Shown here piece after piece: positions 53,322 to 62,811 of a stretch of 64,000 bases of DNA; position 1 is the stretch's first letter, and each line of letters starts with the position of its first letter. Both the position numbers and the translations under genes were made by a program. The stretch is from assembly GCF_010882125.1 (NCBI RefSeq), contig NZ_JAAGVZ010000006.1:124001-188000 (forward strand), read 5' to 3'. A model generated the notes under the pieces. That model did no database searches. It was not told the DNA's origin and saw only the letters and a program-made list of their open reading frames with translations. This DNA is from Peribacillus alkalitolerans. Its GTDB lineage: Bacteria; Bacillota; Bacilli; Bacillales; DSM-1321.

Positions 53322-53353
53322 GAGCTAAACTAGTGCTTTAGCTCTTTTTTTTC
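53321..53353 (+). terminator. Terminator of nrdR
   Basis: AGAGCTAAA, loop, TTTAGCTCTTTTTTTT, overlapping the final base of the stop codon. Confidence 0.85.
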
Positions 53354-53473
53354 AGGTTAGGAAGTATATTTTTAAATTATAGAGCAGTGTCTAGCTACAT
53401 GAATAAGACAAGCTAGTGCCAAATGCAATTCTGCTTTTCTTATCAGTGAGGCTTTTTTAGAGAGGTTGAGTAT

Positions 53474-54883
53474 ATGTCTAAACATTGGCAAGAATTAGTG
53501 CCGGTAGATAGCTATGAAATATCTTCAAGCGGTTTGCTACATGATTATGATCGAAAAGTTATTGCTTTGTTATATCAACCATTGATTGGTTCGATTGCTA
53601 TGAGCTTATATTTCACTTTTTGGAGTGAACTAGAACAGAATAGAATATGGTCAAGTGGCTCTTCATTCCACCGTGGATTAATGAATGTTATGAGTTTGAA
53701 TTTAAGTGAAATCTATGATGCCAGAAAAAAACTAGAAGGCATTGGACTATTGAAGGTTTGGAGAAAAAAATCCGAGGATCGTCAACATTTCATTTATGAA
53801 TTACAGCCTCCTCTGACACCAGAGGAATTTCTTCATGATGGAATGCTAAATATCTATCTGCATAAAAGGTTGGGAAAACAGCATTATCAGAAGCTAAAGG
53901 AATTCTTTAGTGATAAGGTTGTGGATGAAAAAGAATACGAACCTGTAACGAAGAGCTTTTCTGATGTGTTTATTTCCGGACATCTGGAATCACTTTATGT
54001 ATCGGATGAATCGAAGGAAGATCTTGTGCCTGAACCTTCACACAGATATATTGGCAGACAAGAGGGTTCTTCACCAATTGGTTTTGAGGAATCTTTTGAT
54101 TTTAACCTGTTTTTTGCTGGGTTAAGTAGTACGTTCGTTTCGAAAAAAGCTTTTGCTCCAAAGGTAAAAGAAGCAATAGCAAAAATTGCGTTTCTATACG
54201 GGATTAATCCATTACAGATGCAGGGGCTTGTTTTACGGTCAGTAGATGAAAACAAGGAAGTCAATATTGAGGCGTTACGGAAAAATGCAAGAGATTGGTA
54301 TCAAGTAGAATATCAAGACGACTTGCCGTCGCTAGCAGAAAGAGTACAGCCGCCCCACCTGCATTCTCTGACATCTGAACCAAGAAATGAAGAGGAAAAG
54401 CATATTAAGCATCTTGAGACAGTCTCTCCATTAAAACGATTGAAAGAGCTGTCGGGTGGTGCAGAACCTTCCAAATCGGATATCACAATTGTAGAAGGTA
54501 TTATGATGAACCAGCAGCTCCCGCCTGGCGTTGTCAATGTACTGATTGAATATGTCATGATAAAGACGGATATGAAATTGACAAAAGGGTATGTAGATAA
54601 AATAGCCGGGCATTGGGCTAGAAAGAATATTAAAACGGTCATAGATGCTATGGATCTTGCAAAAAAAGAAAATCAGCAGTATCTATCTTGGCAAGAAGAA
54701 AAGAAAAATAAACAAGACAAACCATCCAGACAAAAGAAGGTTGTTCGCCAAGAGTACATCCCTGATTGGATGAGTGAGAGCAAAACAACGGAAACCTCCT
54801 CTGATGGAGAAGAACTTTCTCCAGAGCTTGAACAGAAGCGGAAAGAGCTTGAGGAAAAAATTAAAAGGCTTAAAAAGAGGTGA
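53474..54883 (+). CDS. dnaB: Replication initiation and membrane attachment protein DnaB
   Basis: 469 aa. Primosomal protein that loads the replicative helicase with DnaD and DnaI, not the helicase itself. It has an N-terminal winged-helix DDBH1-type region (about 1-150) and two DnaD-like C-terminal regions, the second near 330-420 including NQQLPPGVVNVLIEYVMIKTD and the YVDKIAGHWARKNIKTV motif (the YxxxIxxxW signature of DnaD/DnaB2 domains). A basic, low-complexity tail ends the protein (KRKELEEKIKRLKKR). dnaI begins eight bases after its stop, so the two are coupled. Confidence 0.95.
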   Translation: MSKHWQELVPVDSYEISSSGLLHDYDRKVIALLYQPLIGSIAMSLYFTFWSELEQNRIWSSGSSFHRGLMNVMSLNLSEIYDARKKLEGIGLLKVWRKKSEDRQHFIYELQPPLTPEEFLHDGMLNIYLHKRLGKQHYQKLKEFFSDKVVDEKEYEPVTKSFSDVFISGHLESLYVSDESKEDLVPEPSHRYIGRQEGSSPIGFEESFDFNLFFAGLSSTFVSKKAFAPKVKEAIAKIAFLYGINPLQMQGLVLRSVDENKEVNIEALRKNARDWYQVEYQDDLPSLAERVQPPHLHSLTSEPRNEEEKHIKHLETVSPLKRLKELSGGAEPSKSDITIVEGIMMNQQLPPGVVNVLIEYVMIKTDMKLTKGYVDKIAGHWARKNIKTVIDAMDLAKKENQQYLSWQEEKKNKQDKPSRQKKVVRQEYIPDWMSESKTTETSSDGEELSPELEQKRKELEEKIKRLKKR

Positions 54884-54891
54884 AGCCTATC

Positions 54892-55830
54892 ATGGAGAAA
54901 ATAACGAACAGGCTAAGTAAATTAACAAATACTGCACAGTTTAACGAACGTTACGAAACGATTCGTAAAGAAGTGTTGAATGACCCAGACATTGCCGTTT
55001 TCATAAATAAACATAGCACTTCTGTCACAAAAGAAATGGTAGATAAAAGTTTAGTTAAACTTTATGAATTTAGTACACAAAGTAAAAATTGTGAAAAGTG
55101 CCCAAGTCTTGAAGGTTGCATTAACATGATGGAAGGCTACCATCCGGAACTGATTATTCAAAGAAATAGAATTGACCTTCAATATGATCGTTGTCCAAGG
55201 AAATTGGCTGCAGATGATAGAAAGCGTCACGAAAGCTTTATTAAAAGCTTATATGTACCAAAAGATATTTTGTCCGCTTCCATGGCTGACTTCAATAGCA
55301 CGAACATTACTGAAGAAAGGCTATTTGCAGTTTCTGAGGCCATGCAGTTTATTGAGGACTTGGATCAAGGAAGAAAGGCTAAAGGATTGTACATCCATGG
55401 TAGTTTCGGAGTTGGGAAATCCTATTTGCTAGGGGCAATCGCCAATGAATTGGCAGATAGAAAAATCCCGACTATGATCGTGTATGTACCCGACTTTTTC
55501 AGAGAAATGAAGGCATCTATTCAAGACCATTCATTGAATGATAAAATCGATACGATTAAAAAAGCCAATATACTCATGTTAGACGATATTGGTGCTGAGA
55601 CGATGTCCAGCTGGGCTCGTGATGAAGTTCTTGGCCCGATTTTGCAATTCCGCATGCTTGAAAGTCTCCCGACCTTTTTTACCTCTAATTTTGATTTTCA
55701 AGGATTAGAGACTCATATGACAACCTCACAACGAGGCGAGGTTGAGCAGGTAAAAGCAAAGAGACTGATGGAACGAATTCGTACTCTTGCAAAACCTGTG
55801 ATGTTAAAAGGAAAAAATTTGAGGGACTAA
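54892..55830 (+). CDS. dnaI: Helicase loader DnaI
   Basis: 312 aa. I use the ATG at 54892: GAGGTG lies nine bases upstream and the N-terminus MEKITNRLSKLTNTAQF aligns without gaps to B. subtilis DnaI. A GTG at 54880 overlaps the dnaB stop but has no ribosome-binding site. The N-terminal helicase-binding domain keeps the zinc residues C67, C70, H84 and C101. The AAA+ domain has Walker A GSFGVGKS near 172 and Walker B ILMLDDIGAE near 230. DnaI loads the DnaC helicase at origins. Confidence 0.95.
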   Translation: MEKITNRLSKLTNTAQFNERYETIRKEVLNDPDIAVFINKHSTSVTKEMVDKSLVKLYEFSTQSKNCEKCPSLEGCINMMEGYHPELIIQRNRIDLQYDRCPRKLAADDRKRHESFIKSLYVPKDILSASMADFNSTNITEERLFAVSEAMQFIEDLDQGRKAKGLYIHGSFGVGKSYLLGAIANELADRKIPTMIVYVPDFFREMKASIQDHSLNDKIDTIKKANILMLDDIGAETMSSWARDEVLGPILQFRMLESLPTFFTSNFDFQGLETHMTTSQRGEVEQVKAKRLMERIRTLAKPVMLKGKNLRD

Positions 55831-55846
55831 TGAAATGTCCCGTTTT

Positions 55847-55876
55847 ACCGTCTCAATTCAGGAGGCGGTTTTTTTG
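55847..55876 (+). terminator. Terminator of dnaB-dnaI
   Basis: ACCGTCTC, loop, GAGGCGGTTTTTTT, one G-U pair. A second small hairpin (GACTCGC, GCGAGTT) at 55966-55985 may back it up. Confidence 0.75.
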
Positions 55877-56061
55877 ATTCTTGAAAAATACAATGTAGAA
55901 AATAGTTATATTGCCAATATAAGGAATGAATAATTCGTACTACTTTGTCTCTTTTTTACCCTTGAGACTCGCAAATCGGCGAGTTTTCTAAGTTTTATGC
56001 TTCTATTTGTAAGGCTTATCCCATATATATGAAATAGGAAGCATGGCAAGGGGGGGTATCG

Positions 56062-56934
56062 TTGGTACACATTCATTTTGCTTCTGAGAAAGAAGCAGCT
56101 TCGATCATGAAATATGCTTCAGCACATTCATTAAGTGCGGAGCTTCACACATATATGAAGTATGAAAACGGTGAGAGCATTTATTTATTCATTGAAGAAC
56201 AGAATTTTTTTCCAATGTTAGAATGGCTTAGTGAAAGCTTATTTTCTTATATGAAGAATGAACTGATGATTCATTGGTTAGAGCAAATCATCCGTGAGAG
56301 ATTTTATTATCAAGAATGTGAAGAAATAACGGATATCGTTGATATTGCCTTATCCATTATTGAAGGACAAACAGAGATTCAGTCTCCAGATTGCTTTTGG
56401 GATAATGAAAAGGAAGTCGTTAAGAATGGCTTACACTCCATTTTGCAGGCGAATACATCCTTTTCATTCCACTCTTTTTCGAAGTTCCGACTGAAAGGTC
56501 TAAATGAAAAGTTATTAGAATTTGTTGAACTGGCCATTGATGAATACAAGCTTGAACAGGATTATCAAAACTTTATCCATTTTCTAAGGGAATTCATGCA
56601 TGCACAAAAGCCAAAGGCGAGTGTCTTGCATGTATTACATAAGGATAGTGTTGAATTCTATTCAGAGTCATTTGAAAAATTGGAAAAAAGGGAGATAATT
56701 AAGCAAATAGACCGGAAGCTCCTTGCGGAAAATCCGATGTATATTGACTCGAATTTAATTGCTCCTTTAATTTCAATCGCACCAGAAAAGCTTTTTCTAT
56801 ATGCAGACAGGACAGATCATGGAGTCATCCAAACGGTAATGAGGATATTCGAAGAAAGAGCATCCATTATGTCAATTGCCCAATTTTATTCATTGCAATA
56901 TGAAAAATTGAATGAAAAAGATAGAGTTCTTTAA
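56062..56934 (+). CDS. ytxC: Sporulation protein YtxC
   Basis: 290 aa from a TTG after AAGGGGGGGTATCG. Soluble, helical, acidic protein of the YtxC family, recognisable by the central WLEQIIRERFYYQECEEITDI segment near residues 71-92 and FHSFSKFRLKGL near 133. It lies between dnaI and thrS as in B. subtilis, where it is connected to sporulation and its mechanism is unknown. No catalytic motif is visible. Confidence 0.87.
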   Translation: MVHIHFASEKEAASIMKYASAHSLSAELHTYMKYENGESIYLFIEEQNFFPMLEWLSESLFSYMKNELMIHWLEQIIRERFYYQECEEITDIVDIALSIIEGQTEIQSPDCFWDNEKEVVKNGLHSILQANTSFSFHSFSKFRLKGLNEKLLEFVELAIDEYKLEQDYQNFIHFLREFMHAQKPKASVLHVLHKDSVEFYSESFEKLEKREIIKQIDRKLLAENPMYIDSNLIAPLISIAPEKLFLYADRTDHGVIQTVMRIFEERASIMSIAQFYSLQYEKLNEKDRVL

Positions 56935-56958
56935 GTAAATAAGTTCCACTTTTGCCCC

Positions 56959-56987
56959 TTGATTTTCCTTGAATAACCATCTATAAT
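56959..56987 (+). promoter_or_regulatory. Sigma-A promoter of the thrS leader
   Basis: TTGATT, 17 bases, TATAAT. The start would be near 56994, about 55 bases before the T-box stem I. Confidence 0.7.
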
Positions 56988-57044
56988 ATCCTACATAATA
57001 GATTTTATATCTAAATGTCATGATAAGGACATGGGTATTCTGAG

Positions 57045-57270
57045 TATGGTTTACAGAGAGGGAAGCCAAGGCTGCAAGCTTTCCATCCGGACAGAGTGCT
57101 TACCACCTTTGAACTTCAGCTATGAAAGAATTTCGAGTATTGGCTGACGGATGCTGCCGTTATCAGTTTCTAAGTGTTATTTTTTCTCTAATGAAAAAAT
57201 AAAACATGGGTGGAACCGCGGGTTACTTTTGATAATTAAGCTCGTCCCTGTTATACAGGGGCGGGCTTTT
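57045..57270 (+). promoter_or_regulatory. T-box leader of thrS
   Basis: The T-box sequence TGGGTGGAACCGCGG is at 57207-57221. Upstream is the stem I region (AGAGAGGGAAGCC near 57054) with GCTTACCACC near 57100, in which ACC is the likely threonine specifier codon. Downstream is the terminator: GCTCGTCCCTG, loop TTATA, CAGGGGCGGGC, TTTTTAT. Uncharged tRNA-Thr would stabilise the antiterminator and turn thrS on. Confidence 0.93.
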
Positions 57271-57317
57271 TATATTTTTATAAACTATTTTTTACAAATT
57301 GAAGGAGTTGAGTCTGT

Positions 57318-59249
57318 GTGTCTGAAATGATTAAAATCACTTTCCCTGACGGAGCAGTAAAGGAGTATGCTAAAGGCACGACGACTGAAGATATAGCTGC
57401 TAGTATCAGTCCGGGATTAAAAAAGAAATCATTAGCTGGTAAGGTAAACGGTGAATTATTTGATTTAACTAGAGCGATTGAAGATGATTCTTCCATCGAA
57501 ATTATCACTCAGGATTCCAAAGAAGCATTGGAAATTCTTCGTCACAGTACAGCGCATTTGATGGCACAAGCGATCAAACGTCTGTATAAGAATGTAAAGC
57601 TAGGTGTTGGACCTGTCATTGAAGGTGGTTTCTATTACGATATCGACTTGGATGAAGCCATTTCCGCTGAGGACCTGCCTGCGATTGAAAAAGAAATGAA
57701 AAAAATTGTGAATGAAAACATTGCTGTCATCCGTAAAGAAGTTTCTCGTGATGAAGCGGTTCAACTTTTCAAAGAATTAGATGATGAATATAAGCTTGAA
57801 CTTATTGAAGCGATTCCTGCTGATGAAACTGTAACGTTGTATGAACAAGGCGATTTCATTGACCTTTGCCGAGGAATTCACGTTCCATCCACTGGGAAAA
57901 TTAAAGAGTTCAAATTGTTAAGCATTGCCGGTGCGTACTGGAGAGGCAACAGCGACAATAAAATGCTACAACGTATTTACGGAACTGCTTTCTTCAAGAA
58001 AGAAGAATTAGCTGAACACTTACGTCTACTTGAAGAGGCTAAGGAACGCGACCACCGTAAGCTAGGTAAAGAGTTGAACCTATTCATGAATTCCCAAAAG
58101 GTAGGCCAAGGCTTGCCATTATGGCTTCCAAAAGGTGCAACTATCCGCCGAGTGATAGAGCGTTATATCGTAGATAAAGAATCACGACTTGGATATGACC
58201 ATGTTTATACACCAGTTATGGGAAGCGTAGATCTATATAAAACTTCTGGTCACTGGGATCACTATCAAGATGGCATGTTCCCTGTCATGGAAATGGATAA
58301 CGAGCAGTTAGTTCTGCGTCCTATGAACTGTCCTCATCACATGATGATTTATAAAAATGACATCCACAGCTATCGTGAATTACCGATTCGTATTGCAGAG
58401 TTAGGAACAATGCACCGTTATGAAATGTCAGGGGCATTGGCAGGACTTCAACGTGTACGTGGTATGACATTGAATGATGCGCACATCTTTGTAAGACCTG
58501 ATCAAATCAAAGAAGAGTTCAAGCGTGTTGTTAATCTAGTTCTTGAAGTGTACAAAGATTTCAATATGGATGACTATTCCTTCCGCCTTTCTTATCGTGA
58601 TCCTCAAGATACTGAAAAGTATTACGATGATGATGCGATGTGGGAAAAAGCTCAAAGCATGCTTAAAGAGGCAATGGATGAAATGGGCTTGGATTACTTT
58701 GAAGCTGAAGGTGAAGCAGCATTCTACGGTCCAAAGCTGGATGTTCAAGTGAAGACCGCACTTGGAAAAGAAGAGACTTTATCTACAGTCCAACTGGATT
58801 TCTTATTGCCAGAGCGCTTTGATTTAACTTATGTTGGGGAAGATGGAAAACCACATCGTCCAGTCGTTATCCACCGAGGAGTCGTTTCTACAATGGAACG
58901 CTTTGTTGCTTTCTTAATTGAAGAGTACAAGGGTGCATTCCCTACATGGCTTGCTCCTGTTCAAGTCCAAGTCATCCCAGTCTCTCCGGATGCTCACCTT
59001 GACTATGCAAAAGAAGTGAAAGAACAGCTTCAAGCAGCAGGACTTCGTGTAGACCTTGATCACCGCAATGAAAAAATCGGCTACAAGATCCGTGAAGCAC
59101 AAATGCAAAAGGTTCCTTACATGCTGGTAGTAGGGGACAATGAAATTAAAGAAAACGCAGTAAACGTAAGAAAATATGGCGAACAGAATTCTGAAACAAT
59201 GCCATTTACTGATTTCTTAAACAAAATCAAAGAAGAAGTTACTAAATAA
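57318..59249 (+). CDS. thrS: Threonyl-tRNA synthetase ThrS
   Basis: 643 aa from a GTG after GAAGGAGTTGAGTCT. Domains: N-terminal TGS (about 1-63), the editing domain with [12 protein letters not shown] near 78, the class II catalytic core (about 240-535) with the zinc Cys in RPMNCPHHM near 335 and motif 3 in the VVHRG-type [12 protein letters not shown], and the anticodon-binding domain (about 540-640, [14 protein letters not shown]). Expression is governed by the T-box upstream. Housekeeping type, as in B. subtilis thrS. Confidence 0.98.
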   Translation: MSEMIKITFPDGAVKEYAKGTTTEDIAASISPGLKKKSLAGKVNGELFDLTRAIEDDSSIEIITQDSKEALEILRHSTAHLMAQAIKRLYKNVKLGVGPVIEGGFYYDIDLDEAISAEDLPAIEKEMKKIVNENIAVIRKEVSRDEAVQLFKELDDEYKLELIEAIPADETVTLYEQGDFIDLCRGIHVPSTGKIKEFKLLSIAGAYWRGNSDNKMLQRIYGTAFFKKEELAEHLRLLEEAKERDHRKLGKELNLFMNSQKVGQGLPLWLPKGATIRRVIERYIVDKESRLGYDHVYTPVMGSVDLYKTSGHWDHYQDGMFPVMEMDNEQLVLRPMNCPHHMMIYKNDIHSYRELPIRIAELGTMHRYEMSGALAGLQRVRGMTLNDAHIFVRPDQIKEEFKRVVNLVLEVYKDFNMDDYSFRLSYRDPQDTEKYYDDDAMWEKAQSMLKEAMDEMGLDYFEAEGEAAFYGPKLDVQVKTALGKEETLSTVQLDFLLPERFDLTYVGEDGKPHRPVVIHRGVVSTMERFVAFLIEEYKGAFPTWLAPVQVQVIPVSPDAHLDYAKEVKEQLQAAGLRVDLDHRNEKIGYKIREAQMQKVPYMLVVGDNEIKENAVNVRKYGEQNSETMPFTDFLNKIKEEVTK

Positions 59250-59260
59250 ATTAACACCTA

Positions 59261-59297
59261 GAGAGGCACCTCAGTTTTTGAGAGTGCCTCTTTATAT
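59261..59297 (+). terminator. Terminator of thrS
   Basis: AGAGGCACCTC, loop, GAGAGTGCCTCTTTATAT, with small internal mismatches. Confidence 0.75.
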
Positions 59298-59312
59298 AAT
59301 CGCTCTGTTAAA

Positions 59313-59355
59313 CTAGGCTGTTTATTGCAGCTAGTGCACTCGCTTTCCGCGGCTG
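59313..59355 (-). repeat. MITE-like repeat fragment R8
   Basis: GGCTGTTTATTGCAGC and GCACTCGCTTTCCGCGG match one end of the family core in reverse; the rest is absent. Confidence 0.55.
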
Positions 59356-59390
59356 GTTGGGAAGCTTCCTTTCGAGGGCTTACTGTTCAA

Positions 59391-59625
59391 AAAGGTAATC
59401 ATAGCAAGTGAATGGATCCCTTTTGGGAGGATAAAGAGTCTAAAATGTAATCATACAACCGCAATGATGCCCTTTACGAGGACTAAAAAACCATAAAGGT
59501 AATCATAGCAGGTGAATGATTCCCTTTTGGGTGAGTAAAGTGTCCAAAAGGTAATCATACGAACTCAATGATGCCCTTTATGAGGACAAAATGACCATAA
59601 AGGTAATCATAGCAGGTGAAATAAG
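59391..59625. repeat. Five GGTAATCAT repeats, 52-bp period, alternating A and B units
   Basis: GGTAATCAT (TGTAATCAT in unit 2) begins at 59394, 59446, 59499, 59550 and 59602: steps of 52, 53, 51 and 52. Units 1, 3 and 5 continue AGCARGTGAAT, units 2 and 4 continue with CAATGATGCCC and end in GAGGAC. Within a unit AAAAGGTAATCAT is nearly complementary to ATGATTCCCTTTT, so each can form a hairpin. No coding potential. It occupies the thrS-acetyltransferase gap. Confidence 0.82.
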
Positions 59626-59755
59626 CCATTTTTTGCAGGAGGTGAACTCCAATTTAATCATTGGAGAGGAATGAAGCAGTAGTTGTTTCATCACCAACTC
59701 CAGAGTAATCTCGGGCTAAACAGGCACTTTCACATTCTTTAAATGGAGGGAAATC

Positions 59756-60253
59756 ATGGATATCCGCGAAGTCAGAATTAGTGATGCAGGGGAATTATTG
59801 GCTTTGATGAAGACTGTGGAGATGTCGAACTTTATGCTTTTTGGACCAGGGGAACGAAAAACATCAGAAGAATCCTTCCAAAAACATTTGTCTAAAATTC
59901 AGGAAGATACTCATTCTCAAATTTTTGTAGCGGAAAATCCAGGGGGATTGATTGGCTACATGTTTGTTCTTGGGAATTCAACATTGCGAAATCGCCATTC
60001 CTCTTATATCGTCATTGGTGTCAAAGAAAGCGAGAGAGGAGCTGGAATTGGAAAGGCTTTGTTTAACAAAGCTGATCAATGGGCCGAAATGAACCAAATC
60101 CATCGTTTAGAGTTGACTGTGTTGGCCCATAACAAAAGAGCATTATCTTTATATCAAAAAATGGGATTTGAAATTGAAGGCACGAAACGTCATTCTCTAT
60201 TCATTGATGGTGAGTTTAAAGATGAATATTACATGAGTAAATTAAGGAACTGA
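59756..60253 (+). CDS. GNAT-family N-acetyltransferase
   Basis: 165 aa. The acetyl-CoA binding motif A, IVIGVKESERGAGIGKALF near residues 83-101, carries the R-G-x-G-I/A pattern, followed by the motif B region LELTVLAHNKRALSLYQKMGFEIEGTKRHS near 118-146. This is closest in pattern to small-molecule or protein acetyltransferases of the RimI/Bacillus YkkB-like kind; substrate cannot be read. The ATG at 59756 follows AATGGAGGGAAATC. It stands between the repeat array and infC, alone. Confidence 0.9.
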   Translation: MDIREVRISDAGELLALMKTVEMSNFMLFGPGERKTSEESFQKHLSKIQEDTHSQIFVAENPGGLIGYMFVLGNSTLRNRHSSYIVIGVKESERGAGIGKALFNKADQWAEMNQIHRLELTVLAHNKRALSLYQKMGFEIEGTKRHSLFIDGEFKDEYYMSKLRN

Positions 60254-60335
60254 CTAAAATTGGGAATGTAAAAAAGGTATTGCAATTGTGCCTATGATTT
60301 GATAGTATAAATTTTGTTGCTGATAAAACAGATAT

Positions 60336-60365
60336 TTGACAGAGTGTTTTACAGTATGATATAGT
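60336..60365 (+). promoter_or_regulatory. Sigma-A promoter of infC-rpmI-rplT
   Basis: TTGACA (perfect), 18 bases, TATAGT; start near 60372. Confidence 0.75.
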
Positions 60366-60371
60366 TTCTAA

Positions 60372-60590
60372 GGTGAATTGAATACTTGTTTGAGGAAGAA
60401 GAGGCACCCGCTTCTCACCTGGATGACGCTTTCATGCAGTTAACAGGTTCATGACTTGATTATTGACTTTCGTTATTTAATCTTTCAGTGTGGGTGTTAT
60501 GTGCATCCACACTTTTTTATTGCAATCGAAAGTGTCATGCGCTATTCCTTCCGAAAGTTGTATTCGCCCATTAAACCTTGGAGGTGGCTA
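60372..60590 (+). promoter_or_regulatory. L20-type autoregulatory leader of infC-rpmI-rplT
   Basis: A leader of about 220 nt ends, before infC, in an intrinsic terminator: AGTGTGGGTG, loop, CATCCACACTTTTTT (60487-60519). In B. subtilis ribosomal protein L20 binds such a leader and favours termination. Upstream complementary segments (AGGTGAATTG and TCTCACCT near 60372 and 60413) fit the L20 binding fold. I infer the class from position and terminator, not from an alignment. Confidence 0.75.
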
Positions 60591-60593
60591 ACT

Positions 60594-61109
60594 ATTAGCA
60601 AAGACATGTTGGTAAACGAGGGTATTCGTGCCCGCGAGGTTCGTCTCATTGACCAAAACGGTGAGCAATTAGGAATTAAGACCAAATTCGAAGCTCTGGA
60701 TATTGCCGCTCGTGTAAATCTTGATGTTGTTCTTGTTGCTCCGACTGCTAAGCCTCCGGTAGCCAGAATCATGGACTACGGAAAGTTCCGCTTTGAGCAA
60801 CAAAAGAAAGACAAAGAAGCTCGCAAAAATCAAAAGATTATCAATATCAAAGAGGTTCGCTTGAGCCCTTCGATTGACGATCATGACTTTAATACAAAGC
60901 TTCGTAATGCTCGTAAGTTCCTTGAAAAAGGAGACAAAGTAAAAGCATCCATCCGATTTAAAGGACGTGCGATTACCCATAAGGAAATCGGTCAACGCGT
61001 ATTGGATCGCTTCTCTACAGAGTGCAACGACCTTGCAACTGTTGAACAGTCTCCTAAAATGGACGGACGTAGCATGTTCTTAGTTTTAGCACCGAAAAAC
61101 GAAAAGTAA
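60594..61109 (+). CDS. infC: Translation initiation factor IF-3, AUU start
   Basis: 171 aa. The start is the ATT at 60594: GGAGGTGG lies at 60580-60587 and the protein then reads [19 protein letters not shown], aligned with B. subtilis IF3, which also begins at AUU. The open frame extends upstream to an ATG at 60456, but that would translate through the terminator hairpin. Domains: N-terminal (about 1-75) and C-terminal (about 85-170) joined by a Lys-rich helix ([16 protein letters not shown]). IF3 discriminates against AUU starts, allowing self-control. Confidence 0.95.
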   Translation: MSKDMLVNEGIRAREVRLIDQNGEQLGIKTKFEALDIAARVNLDVVLVAPTAKPPVARIMDYGKFRFEQQKKDKEARKNQKIINIKEVRLSPSIDDHDFNTKLRNARKFLEKGDKVKASIRFKGRAITHKEIGQRVLDRFSTECNDLATVEQSPKMDGRSMFLVLAPKNEK

Positions 61110-61141
61110 TTCAATGACCATGTAATGAGGAGGAACATCTG

Positions 61142-61342
61142 ATGCCTAAAATGAAAACTCACCGCGGATCTGCAAAGCGTTTCAAAAAGACGGGATCTGG
61201 GAAGCTAAAGCGTTCAAAAGCATACACAAGCCATTTATTTGCTAACAAATCAACTAAAGCAAAGCGTAAGCTTCGCAAAGCTGGCCTTGTAAGCAAAGGT
61301 GACTTCAAACGTATTCGTCATATGTTAGACAATATTAAGTAA
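61142..61342 (+). CDS. rpmI: 50S ribosomal protein L35
   Basis: 66 aa. [20 protein letters not shown] and [12 protein letters not shown] are the start and end of every Bacillus L35, and the length is standard. Very basic. ATG after GAGGAGGAACATCTG. Second gene of the infC operon; 32 bases after infC. Confidence 0.98.
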   Translation: MPKMKTHRGSAKRFKKTGSGKLKRSKAYTSHLFANKSTKAKRKLRKAGLVSKGDFKRIRHMLDNIK

Positions 61343-61365
61343 TTGAGAAATAGGAGGGAAACAAC

Positions 61366-61725
61366 ATGCCACGTGTAAAAGGCGGTACTGTTACTCGTAA
61401 ACGTCGTAAAAAAGTTATCAAATTAGCTAAAGGTTACTACGGTTCAAAACATACATTATACAAAGTTGCTAACCAACAAGTAATGAAATCATTACAATAT
61501 GCTTTCCGCGATCGTCGCCAAAAGAAACGCGACTTCCGTAAGCTTTGGATTACTCGTATCAACGCAGCTGCTCGCATCAACGGTCTTTCTTATAGCCGTT
61601 TAATGCATGGCTTAAAGCTTGCTGGTATCGAAGTAAACCGCAAAATGTTAGCTGAATTAGCAATCGCTGATGCAAAAGCTTTCGCTGAATTAGCAACAGT
61701 TGCTAAACAACAATTCGATAAGTAA
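61366..61725 (+). CDS. rplT: 50S ribosomal protein L20
   Basis: 119 aa, full length. L20 helps early assembly of the large subunit and, in Bacillus, represses its own operon by binding the leader. Sequence opens [20 protein letters not shown] with the KGYYGSKH block and [20 protein letters not shown] near 60-80, which is the L20 signature. ATG after TAGGAGGGAAACAAC. Terminator follows. Confidence 0.98.
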   Translation: MPRVKGGTVTRKRRKKVIKLAKGYYGSKHTLYKVANQQVMKSLQYAFRDRRQKKRDFRKLWITRINAAARINGLSYSRLMHGLKLAGIEVNRKMLAELAIADAKAFAELATVAKQQFDK

Positions 61726-61730
61726 TATAT

Positions 61731-61767
61731 AAAGCCATTCCCTGCTTAGGGAATGGCTTTTATTTCA
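61731..61767 (+). terminator. Terminator of infC-rpmI-rplT
   Basis: AAAGCCATTCCCT, loop, AGGGAATGGCTTTTATTT. Confidence 0.93.
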
Positions 61768-61818
61768 TTGCGAGATTCCAACTAAATATGTCAGGAAATG
61801 ACACTCTAGGAGGTAAAG

Positions 61819-62085
61819 ATGGGTTTATTAGAACTGTATTTTATAGTAATCAACATTGTTGGAATTGTAATTATGTTTTCGGATAAGCAAAAGGCTAAAA
61901 GAGGCCAATATCGCACACCAGAGCGGACGATTTGGATCATAGCATTATTGGGAGGTGCAGTAGGGGCTACAGTCGGAATGAACTGGTTCAGACATAAAAC
62001 GAAGCATACATCCTTCAAAATTGGCTTACCTGTATTATCCCTATTGCATATCATCTTATATTTACTACTATTATCGAAACTGTAA
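61819..62085 (+). CDS. ysdA: DUF1294 membrane protein YsdA
   Basis: 88 aa. Membrane segments at about 4-18 (LELYFIVINIVGIVIMF) and 66-84 (LPVLSLLHIILYLLLL), with the DUF1294 signature between: DKQKAKRGQYRTPERTIW and LLGGAVGATVGMNWFRHKTKH near residues 41-63. Function unknown. Found next to rplT as in B. subtilis. ATG after TAGGAGGTAAAG. Confidence 0.93.
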   Translation: MGLLELYFIVINIVGIVIMFSDKQKAKRGQYRTPERTIWIIALLGGAVGATVGMNWFRHKTKHTSFKIGLPVLSLLHIILYLLLLSKL

Positions 62086-62202
62086 TATTAGCTTAACTAA
62101 CTGTATAAGCTTTACAAAGTAGCAATAAAAGAAGAACTGACTTACTAACCCAGGCTACATACTTGTGAAAGCAACATGAGATCATTTGGGAGAGGTGGTA
62201 AG

Positions 62203-62784
62203 ATGGACGAAAATCTGTTGATGGTTCTCTCGTTTATTGAAGAGCAGTCATACTGGGCTCCAATTGTATTCATTGGTTTTCATGTACTTCGTCAGTTTTT
62301 CTGGATTCCAGTTGCAATCGTTTGTATGGCAGGCGGCATTTTATTTGAATCGGTATATGGAACGATTTATTCAATCATTGGATTGACTTTATCCAATATA
62401 GTGTTTTATGCCATTATAGATAAGATCCCATTTTTCTCGAAAAAATTGGAAAGCCTTAAAGAAAAACTCTTTGGGAGATATGGAAGGCTAAATGTCCAGC
62501 AAATTTCGATATTACGTCTCATTCCCTTTGTTCATTACCATCTGTTGTCTTTATGTCTAAAAGAAGTAAAAAAGGATTTTAAAAGCTTTGCCTATTATTC
62601 CTTTTTGACTAACTTACCTCTAGCATTCTTTTATACCGTATTTGGCCATTATATCAAACAATTTTCATTATCGATTTCCCTGCTATTACTACTATGCTTG
62701 ACATTATTAGTCTATTTAGTGAGAGAGAAGACAAAGGTCATTGCATGGGGAGAATTTTTTAAACAACAGGTAAAACAGCCTTGA
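62203..62784 (+). CDS. TVP38/TMEM64 (DedA-like) membrane protein
   Basis: 193 aa from the ATG at 62203 after GAGAGGTGGTAAG; the longer in-frame ATG at 62176 has no such site. Five or six membrane segments: about 17-35, 37-60 (WIPVAIVCMAGGILFESVYG), 63-80, 130-150 and 155-178. The WIPVAI...GGILFESVYGTIYSIIG stretch is a VTT-domain hallmark, and ISILRLIPFVHYHLLS is the conserved R-x-x-P-x-x helix of these proteins, some of which flip polyprenyl-phosphate or phospholipids. The hairpin at its end overlaps the stop codon. Confidence 0.85.
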   Translation: MDENLLMVLSFIEEQSYWAPIVFIGFHVLRQFFWIPVAIVCMAGGILFESVYGTIYSIIGLTLSNIVFYAIIDKIPFFSKKLESLKEKLFGRYGRLNVQQISILRLIPFVHYHLLSLCLKEVKKDFKSFAYYSFLTNLPLAFFYTVFGHYIKQFSLSISLLLLLCLTLLVYLVREKTKVIAWGEFFKQQVKQP

Positions 62785-62811
62785 GATTCTTATTCTCAAG
62801 GCTGTTTTTCT
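62772..62811. terminator. Bidirectional terminator between the VTT gene and ysdB
   Basis: AAAACAGCCTTGAGA and TCTCAAGGCTGTTTTT: a perfect 15-bp stem that includes the stop codon of the plus-strand gene. Confidence 0.93.

Noticed and set aside
55861-55935. A 19-codon ORF starting TTG after AGGAGG behind dnaI
   Set aside because: The ribosome-binding site is the right arm of the dnaI terminator and the peptide has no recognisable feature.
59391-59625. Possible CRISPR array
   Set aside because: The units are degenerate, alternate between two types, have no unique spacers of uniform length, and no cas gene is present.
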